A DNA stretch of 44,605 bases from Pseudomonadota bacterium (lineage in GTDB: Bacteria; Pseudomonadota; Gammaproteobacteria; Burkholderiales; Burkholderiaceae_C), in assembly GCA_021799355.1 (NCBI GenBank), contig JAJZAQ010000021.1, positions 1-44,605 of the forward strand, written 5' to 3'. The notes beneath the pieces are model-generated. The model made no database searches, was not told where the DNA came from, and was given only the letters and a program-made list of their open reading frames with translations. This document shows positions 1-7,674 of this stretch, one piece after another (within the stretch, counting starts at the first letter, position 1; each line of letters begins with the position of its first letter). A program made the translations under genes and the position numbers.

Positions 1-21
1 GGTCAGGTGATCGATCAGCAC
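1..21 (-). CDS. bioF: Probable start of bioF (8-amino-7-oxononanoate synthase), cut by window edge
   Basis: Only seven codons are visible: GTG start at base 21 reading VLIDHLT on the minus strand. An AAGGA ribosome-binding site lies seven bases before the GTG. The frame overlaps the 3' end of bioA. Known: bioF commonly follows bioA in biotin operons and many BioF proteins begin with a similar short hydrophobic/DHL stretch. The identity is therefore an inference from context and a few residues. Confidence 0.35.
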
Positions 22-1369
22 CGGAGTTTCCTTGCTGCAGGACGTCGTCGAGAGTGGCACGCAGGCGCTGACCCAGCCAATCGGCCAGCGCGGCATCGAT
101 GACGTAAGGTGGCATGAGATAGACCGTGCGGCCGATCGGGCGGATGAGCAGCCCGTGCTCGCGGCCGGCGGCGTGGAAACGCTCGGCAAAGCGCTCGCCG
201 GCGATGTCTTCGCGCACGTCGAAGGCCCAGATCATGCCGAGATGCCGCCAATGCTCCAGGCGCGGGTCGGCGTGCAGCGGGGCGAGGGCGCGGTTGAGCC
301 ACTCGGCGCGGCGGCGGTTGGTGCCGAGCACGTCGTCCTGGTCGAAGCGGTCGAGCACGGCGAGCGCGGCGCGGCAGGCCAGGGCGTTGCCGGTGTATGA
401 GTGCGAATGCAAAAAACCGCGGGCGATGTCGTCGTCGAGAAACGCGGCGTAAAGCGGCTGGCGCGACAGCACGACCGACAGCGGCAGATAGCCGCCGGTG
501 ATGCCCTTGGACAGGCATAGCAGATCAGGCCAGACCGGCGGCTGCTGCGGTAGCGCGGCCTGCTCGAACGCGAAGAACGTGCCGGTGCGGCCGCAGCCGA
601 CGGCGATTTCGTCGGCGATCAGCAGCACCTCGTACTCATCGCACAGCGCGCGGGCCTCGCGCAGATAGAGCGGGTGGTACATCGCCATGCCGGTGGCCGC
701 CTGCACCAGAGGTTCGACGATGAGCGCGGCGATGCGCGATGCGTGCGACGCGAACAACGCGCGCAGATCGTCGATGGCCCGGCGCGCGACGTCGGCAGCG
801 GTCTCCCCCGGTCGCGCCTGGCGTGCGTCCGGCGAGGCGACCTGGTGCACACGCAGCAGCAGCGGGTCGTAGGCGTCGCGAAACAGGGTGACGTCGGTGA
901 CTGCCAGCGCGCCGAGGGTTTCGCCGTGGTAGCTGCGTCGCAGGCAGACGAACTCCTGCTTCTGGCCCCGCCCGCGGTTGCGCCAGTACTGAAAACTCAT
1001 TTTCAGCGCGATTTCCACCGCCGAGGCGCCATCGCTGGCGTAAAACGCGTGGCCGAGCACGCCGCCGGTGCGTTGCGACAGGCGTTCGGCGAGTTCCACC
1101 GCCGGGGCATGCGTGCAGCCGGCGAGCATGACGTGCGGCAGACGGTCGAGTTGATCCTTGATCGCGGCATTGATGCGCGCGTCGGCGTGGCCGAACAGAT
1201 TGACCCACCACGAACTGTTGGCGTCGAAATAGCGCCGTCCCGACTCGTCGAACAGCCACGGGCCATCGCCGCGCACCATGCCCAGCGGCGGCACGTGCGC
1301 GGCGCGCTGCATTTGGGTGCAGGGATGCCAGACGGCTTGCAGACTGCGTTGGGCGAGAGTAGACGGCAT
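1..1369 (-). CDS. bioA: Adenosylmethionine-8-amino-7-oxononanoate aminotransferase, 3' end cut
   Basis: BioA transfers the amino group of S-adenosylmethionine to KAPA, giving DAPA in biotin synthesis; it is a cytosolic PLP enzyme. The frame starts at ATG 1369 (MPSTLAQRSLQAVWHPCTQM) and stays open to the left edge for 456 codons, so only a few residues can be missing. Visible family marks are WHPCTQM near the N-terminus, WLFDESGRRYFDANSSWWVN, HAFYASDGASAVE, RRSYHGETLGA, the catalytic lysine in LSKGITGGYLPLS and LHSHSYTGNALAC. The probable bioF start overlaps its end, suggesting translational coupling. Confidence 0.93.
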   Translation of the reverse strand, partial: MPSTLAQRSLQAVWHPCTQMQRAAHVPPLGMVRGDGPWLFDESGRRYFDANSSWWVNLFGHADARINAAIKDQLDRLPHVMLAGCTHAPAVELAERLSQRTGGVLGHAFYASDGASAVEIALKMSFQYWRNRGRGQKQEFVCLRRSYHGETLGALAVTDVTLFRDAYDPLLLRVHQVASPDARQARPGETAADVARRAIDDLRALFASHASRIAALIVEPLVQAATGMAMYHPLYLREARALCDEYEVLLIADEIAVGCGRTGTFFAFEQAALPQQPPVWPDLLCLSKGITGGYLPLSVVLSRQPLYAAFLDDDIARGFLHSHSYTGNALACRAALAVLDRFDQDDVLGTNRRRAEWLNRALAPLHADPRLEHWRHLGMIWAFDVREDIAGERFAERFHAAGREHGLLIRPIGRTVYLMPPYVIDAALADWLGQRLRATLDDVLQQGNSGADRSPD

Positions 1370-1474
1370 GCGGCAACGACGTGGCAGCGGCCGTGCCCGC
1401 GCTGCGGCGCCCTCAGGCGGCAGTCTGAGGAGGGGAGGGCGCGGCCGCAAAGCCGCGCATCTTACACCGCAGGC

Positions 1475-2260
1475 TCAGCCGCCGAGGAAATGGCGGGCGT
1501 AGCGCGGGTTGACCTGGCTCAAGCGCAGCAGGACAGGGAAATCGGCGACGCCAAAATCCGGGTCCCACGCCGGAGCGCCGCAGACTTTGGCGCCGACGCG
1601 CAAATACCCCTTGAGCAAGGCGGGCGGCTCGACCGCAAGATCCTGGCGTAGATGGTGCACAGGCAGAGCCAGTCGCGGGTGCACGCGGTCTTCGATCGCT
1701 GCCAGATGCGTGCGTTGCAGCTGCGCCCACAGGCTGGCGACGGTGTGGCCGCCGCAGTGCATCGACATGCTGGCACAGCCGATGAGTGCATCCAGACCGT
1801 GGCGCTGCATATACCCGGCGATGCCGCTCCACAGCGCCAGGATGGCTGCGCCGTTGCGGTAGTCGCGGTGCACGCAGGAGCGCCCGATTTCGAGCAGCCG
1901 CGGTTTGAGGTGGTACAGCCGGGTGAGGTCGAACTCGGTTTCGGTGTAGAGCGTGCCCACGCGGCGCGCCTGGTGCGGTGGCAGCGCACGGTAGGTGCCG
2001 ATGAGCCGTCCGTCGGCGTCGCGCACCAGCAGGTGATCGCAGTACGGGTCGAACAGGTCGATGTCCAGCCCCGGCTCGGGCGTGCGGATTTGCGCTCCCA
2101 TTTCCTCGACGAACACTTTGTAGCGCAGGCGCTGCGCCTCGCGGACTTCGTCGGCGTGCCGGGCCCACGACACGGTCAGCGCGGCGGAGGGCTGCTGCAC
2201 CGGCGCGACGGCGGCAGCAGGCTGCCGCGGCGGCAAGCGCAGGGATTGATCGTCGAACAT
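1475..2260 (-). CDS. olsB: OlsB-like ornithine N-acyltransferase (GNAT superfamily)
   Basis: The 261-residue protein matches the hemolysin-like acyltransferase family that moves a 3-hydroxyacyl group from acyl carrier protein onto ornithine, the first step of ornithine-lipid synthesis at the inner membrane. Seen: RLRYKVFVEEMGA, DPYCDHLLVRD, GTYRALPP, the family hallmark EIGRSCVHRDYRNG and CASMSMHCGGH. Length agrees with OlsB (about 250-300). The start at 2260 follows a good GGAG site (AAAAAGGAGAAAGC). A candidate Pho box (2301-2344) lies 40 bp upstream; OlsB is phosphate-regulated in several proteobacteria. The acceptor amine cannot be proved from sequence. Confidence 0.85.
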   Translation of the reverse strand: MFDDQSLRLPPRQPAAAVAPVQQPSAALTVSWARHADEVREAQRLRYKVFVEEMGAQIRTPEPGLDIDLFDPYCDHLLVRDADGRLIGTYRALPPHQARRVGTLYTETEFDLTRLYHLKPRLLEIGRSCVHRDYRNGAAILALWSGIAGYMQRHGLDALIGCASMSMHCGGHTVASLWAQLQRTHLAAIEDRVHPRLALPVHHLRQDLAVEPPALLKGYLRVGAKVCGAPAWDPDFGVADFPVLLRLSQVNPRYARHFLGG

Positions 2261-2300
2261 GCTTTCTCCTTTTTCAACGCCTCGGAGAAAGATAAAAATG

Positions 2301-2344
2301 TGGCGTGTCAGTTCGGTGACGTTTCAGTGAATTTGAGATGACAG
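2301..2344 (-). promoter_or_regulatory. Candidate Pho box array of four 11-bp units ahead of olsB
   Basis: On the minus strand four units follow each other with exactly 11-bp spacing: CTGTCATCTCA, AATTCACTGAA, ACGTCACCGAA and CTGACACGCCA. The shared core is (G/T)(T/A)CA(C/T) at unit positions 3-7. Known: PhoB binds 11-bp direct repeats led by CTGTCA(C/T). A TATCTT hexamer lies 6 bases beyond the last unit and may be the -10. The first unit is the best and the second the weakest. PhoB control is an inference. Confidence 0.5.
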
Positions 2345-2364
2345 TACCGCTGGCGACACCGGCC

Positions 2365-2856
2365 TCAGCCGGCGAGCAGATCGGCGCTGATGCAGGCGCG
2401 CAGGCTGCGCTGCACGCCGCCGTCGCGGTTGCGCTCGACGGCCCAGAGCAGGCCGCTTTTGCGCAGCGAGAATTGCTGGTCGCAGCCGGTGATCCAGTGC
2501 AGCCCGGCGCGTCCCAGCGTCGGCTGGTGGCCCACCAGGATCAAAGCCCCGCCGTCGCGTGGAAACTCGGCAACCACGGCCAGGATCTCGGCCATGCTGG
2601 CATCGGGCCGCAGCCGCTGATCGATGCCCGGGTAGTCGCTCAGATGTTGCGCCGTCTGCCGGGTGCGCTGCGCCGGGCTGGCAATCACCGTCCACGGCTT
2701 GGGCAACTGCGACTTGATCCATCCAGCCACCAGGGCGGCATCGCGCCGGCCTTGCTTGGTGAGCGCGCGGCGCAAGTCGGCATCGCCTCCCTGGGGCGCT
2801 TCGGGGAGGTCTTCCGCTTCGGCGTGGCGCCAGAAAATGACATGGAAATTCGGCAT
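2365..2856 (-). CDS. sixA: SixA-type phosphohistidine phosphatase
   Basis: A 163-residue histidine-phosphatase-superfamily protein. The start is taken at ATG 2856 (MPNFHVIFWRHAEAEDL) because the RHA catalytic motif then sits near the N-terminus as in the family; the frame is open further upstream but the extra residues look non-conserved. Visible motifs: WRHAEAE (phospho-acceptor His), LTKQGRRDAA, SPAQRTRQTAQ (second arginine) and ILVGHQPTLG (second catalytic His). SixA removes phosphate from histidine phosphotransfer proteins such as the nitrogen-type PTS protein. It is monocistronic or read with olsB downstream; the Pho box lies between them. Confidence 0.85.
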   Translation of the reverse strand: MPNFHVIFWRHAEAEDLPEAPQGGDADLRRALTKQGRRDAALVAGWIKSQLPKPWTVIASPAQRTRQTAQHLSDYPGIDQRLRPDASMAEILAVVAEFPRDGGALILVGHQPTLGRAGLHWITGCDQQFSLRKSGLLWAVERNRDGGVQRSLRACISADLLAG

Positions 2857-2963
2857 GTTAGGCAAAACCTTTCGAGCGGGATCGGAAGTTTTGCACAGAA
2901 TACACGAGTCCGATGTCAGTTTGCCGTCAGGCGCGCGGCACCCCGGCACCCCGCGAACCGTCC

Positions 2964-4301
2964 TCAGTGACGGGATTCGCGGTCGTCAGCACCTGCCGGG
3001 GTGGCGTCGATCGGCACCTGCGGTTTGCGTTGCACCAGGACTTTGTCGATGCGTTTGCCGTCCATGTCGACGATCTCGAAGGTCCAGCCGCCCCAGTGCA
3101 CCACGTCGCCGGTCACCGGCAGCCGCGCCAGCAGCAGCATGAGCATGCCGGCCAGGGTGTTGTAGCGGTGTTTGTCCTCGTCGGGAAGGTGGGCGAGGTC
3201 GAGCCGCGCTTTGAGGTCATCGACGGTGATCAGCCCGTCCATCAGCCACGAGCCGTCTTCGCGCTGGATGGCCCAGGGTTCTTCCGAGGGATGCGATTTG
3301 AATTCGCCGGCGATGGCTTCCATCAGATCCTGCACGGTGACGATCCCCATGGTCTGGCCATATTCGTCGATGACCAGCGCGGTGTGTTCCGGGCTCTGGC
3401 GGAAGGTTTGCAGCAGTTCCAGCCCGGTGAGACTTTCCGGGACGAAGGTGGCGGGAATCGCCGCCTTGCTCAGATCGTCGATGCCTTCGCGGCGTATGAA
3501 GCGGCCGAGCAATTCCTTGGTCGACACCAGGCCGATGACTTCCTCCAGCCCGCGGCGCACCAGCGGAAAGCGCGAATGCGTCGACTGCGCGATTTTGTTC
3601 AGGTTTTCGCTCAGCGGCTGTTCGACGTCGAGGTATTCGATTTCGTTGCGCGGCGTCATCAGCGAGGCGATCTGCCGGTCGTCGAGACGGAAGACGTTGC
3701 GCACCATTTCGTGCTCCTGCTCCTCGATCACCCCGGCGTCCGAGCCTTCTTCCAGCACTTCGTTGATTTCCGCCTCGGTCATCTGCGGCGCGGTGTCGTG
3801 GCGCACGCGCATCAGCGTCAACAGCAGATCGGTGGAAATCGACAGCAGCTTGACAAAGGGTGAGGCGGCGCGGGCGATCCAGGTCATCGGCCGCGCCATG
3901 ACCATGGCAATGCGCTCCGGCGCCAGTTGACCCAGGCGTTTGGGCACCAGCTCGCCGATGACGATGGAGGCGAAGGTGATAAGGACGACGACGATGGCCG
4001 TCGCCGTGGCGCTTGCCAGGCGGGGAAGCATGCCCAGTGAAATCAGCCAGTCGGCCACCGGTTCGGAAAACGCCGCTTCGCCCAGAATGCCGTTGAGCAC
4101 ACTGATCGACGTGATGCCGATCTGCACCGTGGACAGCAGCCGGGTGGGTTGTTCGGACAATTGCAGCGCGGTGCGGGCGCGATCGTTGCCGGTTTCCGCC
4201 AGCGCCGTCAGCCGGGCGCGGCGCGCCGTCACCAGCGCGATTTCGGACATGGCGAACAGGCCGTTGAGCAGGATCAGACCGAACAGGATGAGCACTTCCA
4301 T
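2964..4301 (-). CDS. CorC/HlyC (CNNM-type) inner-membrane protein with CBS pair
   Basis: The 445-residue protein has an N-terminal DUF21/CNNM membrane domain (about residues 1-190: MEVLILFGLILLNGLFAMSE, SIVIGELVPKRLGQ), then two CBS domains (about 205-330: MTPRNEIEYLDV, ALVIDEYGQTMGIVTVQDLM) and a C-terminal CorC_HlyC transporter-associated domain (about 350-430). The start MEVLILFG at 4301 follows GGAGG. Members are linked to Mg2+/Co2+ efflux or are annotated as hemolysin-like without proven haemolysis. It is divergent from the metC-like gene. Family is certain; transported ion is not. Confidence 0.9.
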   Translation of the reverse strand: MEVLILFGLILLNGLFAMSEIALVTARRARLTALAETGNDRARTALQLSEQPTRLLSTVQIGITSISVLNGILGEAAFSEPVADWLISLGMLPRLASATATAIVVVLITFASIVIGELVPKRLGQLAPERIAMVMARPMTWIARAASPFVKLLSISTDLLLTLMRVRHDTAPQMTEAEINEVLEEGSDAGVIEEQEHEMVRNVFRLDDRQIASLMTPRNEIEYLDVEQPLSENLNKIAQSTHSRFPLVRRGLEEVIGLVSTKELLGRFIRREGIDDLSKAAIPATFVPESLTGLELLQTFRQSPEHTALVIDEYGQTMGIVTVQDLMEAIAGEFKSHPSEEPWAIQREDGSWLMDGLITVDDLKARLDLAHLPDEDKHRYNTLAGMLMLLLARLPVTGDVVHWGGWTFEIVDMDGKRIDKVLVQRKPQVPIDATPAGADDRESRH

Positions 4302-4601
4302 CACATCGCCTCCGCGAGGAATGCACACTGCCGCTGCGGCACAGGCGTCGCGGCCAGACCGGCGCCGCACCTTGTTTGCGGCGTGCAGGGCACGGATGAG
4401 AGGGGGCGCCAGACAGGCGCGGGAATCTCGGCGGCGGTCACCGCCAGGCCGGCCGGGCCGGGCAACAACGGTTCGGGGTCAGGGTCCAAGGAGAGGTCGG
4501 CGGAACGTCCTGGCGAGCCGGTCTATGCTGTGGGTCGCAAGCGCGGGGTTCGCCCACCGCGTCGATGCCCAACACGATCGAAACCGGACGAAGGCCATTC
4601 C
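4302..4601. other. Divergent intergenic region between corC-like gene and metC-like gene
   Basis: About 300 bases without a convincing gene. The SD of the corC-like gene lies at its left edge. Towards metC a TATGCT hexamer near 4522 could be a -10. I looked for a SAM- or SAH-type riboswitch ahead of the methionine-pathway gene and saw no recognisable conserved core. Nothing else is supported. Confidence 0.5.
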
Positions 4602-5825
4602 ATGTCGAGTCAAGAACAGGGTCAATTAGACCAAAAACCCCCGGCTGCGCCACAAGTGCAACAACTTGCCACCCGCTTGCAGCACCACCCGTATGCGCCG
4701 CCTGCGGGATTCGCCGCGGTGCAGCCGGGCGTGCACCACGCCTCCACCGTGTTGTTTCCGAACGTGGCGGCGATGCGCGCACGCGACTGGCGCAGCAAGG
4801 CCGGTTATACCTACGGCCTGCACGGCACGCCGACCACCTTCACCCTGGAAGAACGCATCGCTACGCTCGACGGCGGACTGCACTGCATTCTCTGTCCCTC
4901 CGGGCTGTCGGCGATTGCATTGATCGACCTGGCCCTGCTGCAGCAGGGCGACACCGTCCTGCTGCCGGAAAACGTTTACGGCCCCAGTCGCGAACTGACG
5001 GAAAAATTCCTCGGCGCCTGGGGCATCGGCCACGCGTTGTACGACCCGCTGTGCAGCGCCGCCGATCTGGCCGCGCTGATCACGCCGCGCACCCGACTGC
5101 TCTGGCTGGAGGCGCCCGGCTCGGTGACCATGGAAATGCCTGATTTGCGCGGCCTGGTGGCCGCCGCCCGCGCCCACGGCGTGACCACGGCGATCGATGC
5201 CACGTGGGCCGCGGGCATTGCGCTGCGCCCGTTCGACCTCGGCATCGACGTGGTGATGCAGGCACTGACCAAATACCAGAGCGGCGGCGCCGACGTGCTC
5301 ATGGGCAGCGTCACCACGCGCGACGCGGCGCTGCACGAACGGCTGCTGCTGGCACATATGCGGCTGGGCCTGGGTGTCGGTGGCGACGACGCCGCGCGCG
5401 TGCTGCGCGGCCTGCACACGCTGGAGCTGCGCTATCACGCCCACGATCGGGCCGCGCGGCGCATCGCCACCTGGTTGCAGTCGCAGCCAGAGGTGGCGCA
5501 GGTCTTGCACCCGGCCTTGCCCGGCAGCCCCGGACACGCCGTGTGGAAAGCCGAGTGCAGCGCCGCTGCCGGACTGTTCAGCGTGGTGTTCGACCCGCGC
5601 TACACCCCGGAGCAGGTGGACGGGTTCGTCGACGCCTTGCGTCTGTTCAAAATCGGCTACTCGTGGGGCGGGCCGGTCAGCCTTGCCGTGCCTTACGACG
5701 TCAGCGCCATGCGTCCGCGCGGTCGCTGGCCGCACCCCGGCGCGCTGGTGCGGCTGGCCATCGGGCTGGAAGACGCCGACGATCTGATCGCCGATTTGCA
5801 GCAGGCGCTGGCGACGCTGGGCTGA
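4602..5825 (+). CDS. metC: Cystathionine beta-lyase (Cys/Met metabolism PLP enzyme)
   Basis: A 407-residue PLP enzyme of the trans-sulfuration family. Cystathionine beta-lyase cleaves cystathionine to homocysteine, pyruvate and ammonia in methionine synthesis. Seen: YGLHGTPTTFTLEERIATLD, PSGLSAIALIDLALL, AIDATWAAG and the Schiff-base lysine K224 in ALTKYQSGGADVLMGSV, then SWGGPVSL and VRLAIGLEDADDLI near the end. The start is ATG 4602 (MSSQEQG). The overall pattern is closer to MetC than to MetB or MetZ, but substrate choice in this family cannot be fully settled from motifs. It converges with the DUF2214-like gene. Confidence 0.85.
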   Translation: MSSQEQGQLDQKPPAAPQVQQLATRLQHHPYAPPAGFAAVQPGVHHASTVLFPNVAAMRARDWRSKAGYTYGLHGTPTTFTLEERIATLDGGLHCILCPSGLSAIALIDLALLQQGDTVLLPENVYGPSRELTEKFLGAWGIGHALYDPLCSAADLAALITPRTRLLWLEAPGSVTMEMPDLRGLVAAARAHGVTTAIDATWAAGIALRPFDLGIDVVMQALTKYQSGGADVLMGSVTTRDAALHERLLLAHMRLGLGVGGDDAARVLRGLHTLELRYHAHDRAARRIATWLQSQPEVAQVLHPALPGSPGHAVWKAECSAAAGLFSVVFDPRYTPEQVDGFVDALRLFKIGYSWGGPVSLAVPYDVSAMRPRGRWPHPGALVRLAIGLEDADDLIADLQQALATLG

Positions 5826-5854
5826 GCCTGGTCTCAGCCGAAACCGTGGCTGAG
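5820..5854. terminator. Possible bidirectional hairpin between convergent genes
   Basis: GGCTGAG (5820-5826), CTCAGCC (5833-5839) and GGCTGAG (5848-5854) allow two mutually exclusive 7-bp stems at the junction of the convergent metC and DUF2214-like genes. No U-tract follows on either side, so intrinsic termination is uncertain. Confidence 0.3.
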
Positions 5855-6286
5855 CAGCGTGGCCAGCAAGGGGATGATGACCATCACGTGCGACTGGGCC
5901 ATCAGCCACCGGCGCTCCTGCCGTACCTGCTGCTGCGGCGGTGTCCAGTCAGCGGCCGCATGGCTGCTGCGCGCCCAGACGGCCAGACGGCGGGACGACG
6001 GCCAGGACATCGCCGCCATCAGCGCCAACAGCCCGATCTTCGCCCACAGCAGAGGATTGTGCAGCAGCCACTGGGGCCCTTTGATCCCCCATAGCACCAA
6101 GGCCACGCCGCTGGCGACTACGGCGGCGAAGCTGGCCCAGACCCAGACATCCAGCCGCCGCAGCCTGGCGATGACGGCGGCATCGACGCCGCCAGCGCGT
6201 GTCAGGCTGGTTTTGGCGGTGAGAAAGACCGCCAGCCCGAGCATGGCCGAGAGATGGACATATAGCAGCAGGGCATCGGTGAGCAT
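5834..6286 (-). CDS. DUF2214-like four-helix membrane protein
   Basis: A 150-residue integral membrane protein with hydrophobic segments near residues 3-25, 48-66, 82-97 and 128-147, matching the DUF2214 small membrane family in length and pattern (YVHLSAMLGLAVFLTAKTSL; LLWAKIGLLALMAAMSW). Function is unknown. It ends 9 bases from the metC-like stop and its start lies 10 bases after the stop of nsrR on the same strand, so the two are probably cotranscribed. Nitric-oxide-responsive control through NsrR is therefore possible but not shown. Confidence 0.65.
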   Translation of the reverse strand: MLTDALLLYVHLSAMLGLAVFLTAKTSLTRAGGVDAAVIARLRRLDVWVWASFAAVVASGVALVLWGIKGPQWLLHNPLLWAKIGLLALMAAMSWPSSRRLAVWARSSHAAADWTPPQQQVRQERRWLMAQSHVMVIIPLLATLLSHGFG

Positions 6287-6295
6287 GGCGTTCGT

Positions 6296-6757
6296 TCAGG
6301 ATTTGTCCTGAGTCAAAAAAATCTGTGCCCCACGGCGGCCGATGAACTGCTGCAGTGGGGGATGGAGGCAATCGGCCAGGGTGGCCGTGTTGAGCCTGGC
6401 ATAAAACGCTTCGGCGGCTTCCAGCAGCAATGGGCGCAACAGGCAAACGGGGGTGAGATTGCACTGTCCGCCATCGTCACGCAGGCATTCGACCAGGCCC
6501 TGACCGTCTTCGAGCCAGCGCACCAGATTTCCAAGAAGAATTTCTTCTGCCGGTTTGGACAGCCGCACCCCACCGCCGGCGCCGCGCTGCACGTGGACAT
6601 ATCCTCCGGCCGACAGGCGCTGCAGGATTTTCACCAGATGTTCGCGTGAAACATAAAGAATCTCTGCTATCTCTCTGCTGTTAAGGATTTTTTCTGGGCT
6701 AGAGGCCAGCACCATCAGCGCGCGCAGACCGTAATCGGTGAATTGGGTCAGTTTCAC
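6296..6757 (-). CDS. nsrR: NsrR-like Rrf2 family nitric-oxide-sensing repressor
   Basis: A 153-residue Rrf2 regulator: winged helix at the N-terminus (MKLTQFTDYGLRALMVLA; SREIAEILYVSREHLVKILQ), then three cysteines, C91, C99 and C105, in VECLRDDGGQC and NLTPVC, the Fe-S ligand region. The glycine-rich wing QRGAGGGVRLSK is typical. NsrR binds an Fe-S cluster that reacts with NO and then releases its operators. The Cys spacing here is 7 and 5 residues between cysteines, slightly longer than in E. coli NsrR. The adjacent palindrome and divergent truncated haemoglobin support NsrR over other Rrf2 types. Confidence 0.82.
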   Translation of the reverse strand: MKLTQFTDYGLRALMVLASSPEKILNSREIAEILYVSREHLVKILQRLSAGGYVHVQRGAGGGVRLSKPAEEILLGNLVRWLEDGQGLVECLRDDGGQCNLTPVCLLRPLLLEAAEAFYARLNTATLADCLHPPLQQFIGRRGAQIFLTQDKS

Positions 6758-6790
6758 TTGGTGACTTGTCCGGGTCGATGAAGCGGTTTA

Positions 6791-6813
6791 TAGTGGAATT
6801 TCAAAATCCACAA
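6791..6813. promoter_or_regulatory. Candidate NsrR operator
   Basis: A near-perfect palindrome of 9-1-9 form, GTGGAATTT-C-AAAATCCAC (8 of 9 pairs), extended to 11-1-11 with 9 of 11 pairs at 6791-6813. NsrR sites are 11-1-11 with AT-rich inner ATTT/AAAT, as here. It lies 33 bases from nsrR and 11 bases from the globin start, placing it to repress both genes. Confidence 0.55.
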
Positions 6814-6824
6814 ATGACGAGGGT

Positions 6825-7382
6825 ATGCAGCATCCTACACCGCAACCGCCTGCCGCCGGGCACGACGGCGACAGCACCACGCGGCACGCGCTCGACACGT
6901 CGGCCGCGAATGTCCCGCCAGAGCCACGCCGCGCTGCACTGGCTGCTGCCCTGCGGCAGCGCACCGGACTAGATGAAGACGTATTACGCCGCATGGTGGA
7001 GAGTTTCTACGCGCAAGTCCGGCTTGATCCCGATCTAGGGCCGATCTTCGCCGCGCACGTTGCCGACTGGCCGGCGCACTACGCCGTGATGGTCGATTTC
7101 TGGGCCTCCGTGGCGCTGCTGGCTGGACGCTATCACCGCAATGCGCTGCGCGCGCACAAACCGCTGGGTCTGCGCAGCGAGCACTTCGACCGCTGGCTGC
7201 AGCTGTTCGACGCCACACTGCAGCAGCACGTTACGCCGCAGGCACGCAGCCATCTGCTGGACATCGCCCGGCGCATCGCCGGCACGTTGCGCCAGCGCCT
7301 GTGTCCGGCGGTGACGCCTGCACACCAGAACGGCGGTTTACACGCCATTACAAACGATACACATGCTGCCGGGAGCGCTTGA
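6825..7382 (+). CDS. Group III truncated haemoglobin
   Basis: A 185-residue protein whose core (about residues 40-165) has the truncated-haemoglobin pattern: LDEDVLRRMVESFYAQVR, DPDLGPIFAAHVADWPAHY, FWASVALLAGRYHRNALRAH and PLGLRSEHFDRWLQLF. The proximal haem histidine is probably in ALRAHKPLGL; a YHRN element precedes it, as in group III globins. These proteins bind O2/NO and act in NO detoxification or signalling. The first 35 residues are not conserved-looking and the GAGG lies only a few bases from ATG 6825, so a downstream start is possible. Divergent from nsrR and sharing its palindrome. Confidence 0.8.
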   Translation: MQHPTPQPPAAGHDGDSTTRHALDTSAANVPPEPRRAALAAALRQRTGLDEDVLRRMVESFYAQVRLDPDLGPIFAAHVADWPAHYAVMVDFWASVALLAGRYHRNALRAHKPLGLRSEHFDRWLQLFDATLQQHVTPQARSHLLDIARRIAGTLRQRLCPAVTPAHQNGGLHAITNDTHAAGSA

Positions 7383-7431
7383 TCTGACGCAATCCGGTAT
7401 ATCAGTGAACGCTTATCTTTGAACCGCGAAA

Positions 7432-7448
7432 TGCGACGTTTTGTCGCA
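7432..7448. promoter_or_regulatory. Palindrome upstream of ba3 oxidase operon, RegA/PrrA-like
   Basis: TGCGAC-GTTTT-GTCGCA is a perfect 6-bp inverted repeat 23 bases before the first gene of the oxidase operon. GCG(G/A)C-N3-5-GTCGC resembles sites of the redox response regulators RegA/PrrA, which control terminal oxidases. Regulator assignment is inferred. Confidence 0.35.
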
Positions 7449-7471
7449 GCACATCCCGAGGAGAGCAAACC

Positions 7472-7666
7472 ATGCCTGAAGAGCGACCTTACGTGCCCAT
7501 GCCCGTGACCGGAGCAGGGGGGAGAGACATGGCGCAGTCCGAACTGCGCGCGCCTGACCTGAAGTATGCCCGGCCGATGGGGGCCTGGGTGATCGTTGCT
7601 GCGCTGTTCATCGTGGTCGTCGGTCTATGGGCCATGGTTGCGGCGTATTTCTCCATGCATGCCTGA
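7472..7666 (+). CDS. Small single-span membrane protein, probable oxidase subunit IIa-like
   Basis: A 64-residue protein with one transmembrane helix (about residues 37-61, GAWVIVAALFIVVVGLWAMV). The start at 7472 has a GAGGAG site 7 bases upstream; an internal ATG at 7529 is possible but lacks one. It sits 8 bases before the ba3 oxidase subunit II gene. Known: some ba3 oxidases (Thermus type) have a one-helix subunit IIa encoded just before subunit II. That role is inferred from size and position; no diagnostic motif is visible. Confidence 0.6.
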   Translation: MPEERPYVPMPVTGAGGRDMAQSELRAPDLKYARPMGAWVIVAALFIVVVGLWAMVAAYFSMHA

Positions 7667-7674
7667 GACACGCC

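Noticed and set aside
4302-4601. Possible SAM or SAH riboswitch ahead of the metC-like gene
   Set aside because: No conserved core or kink-turn pattern could be identified by eye.
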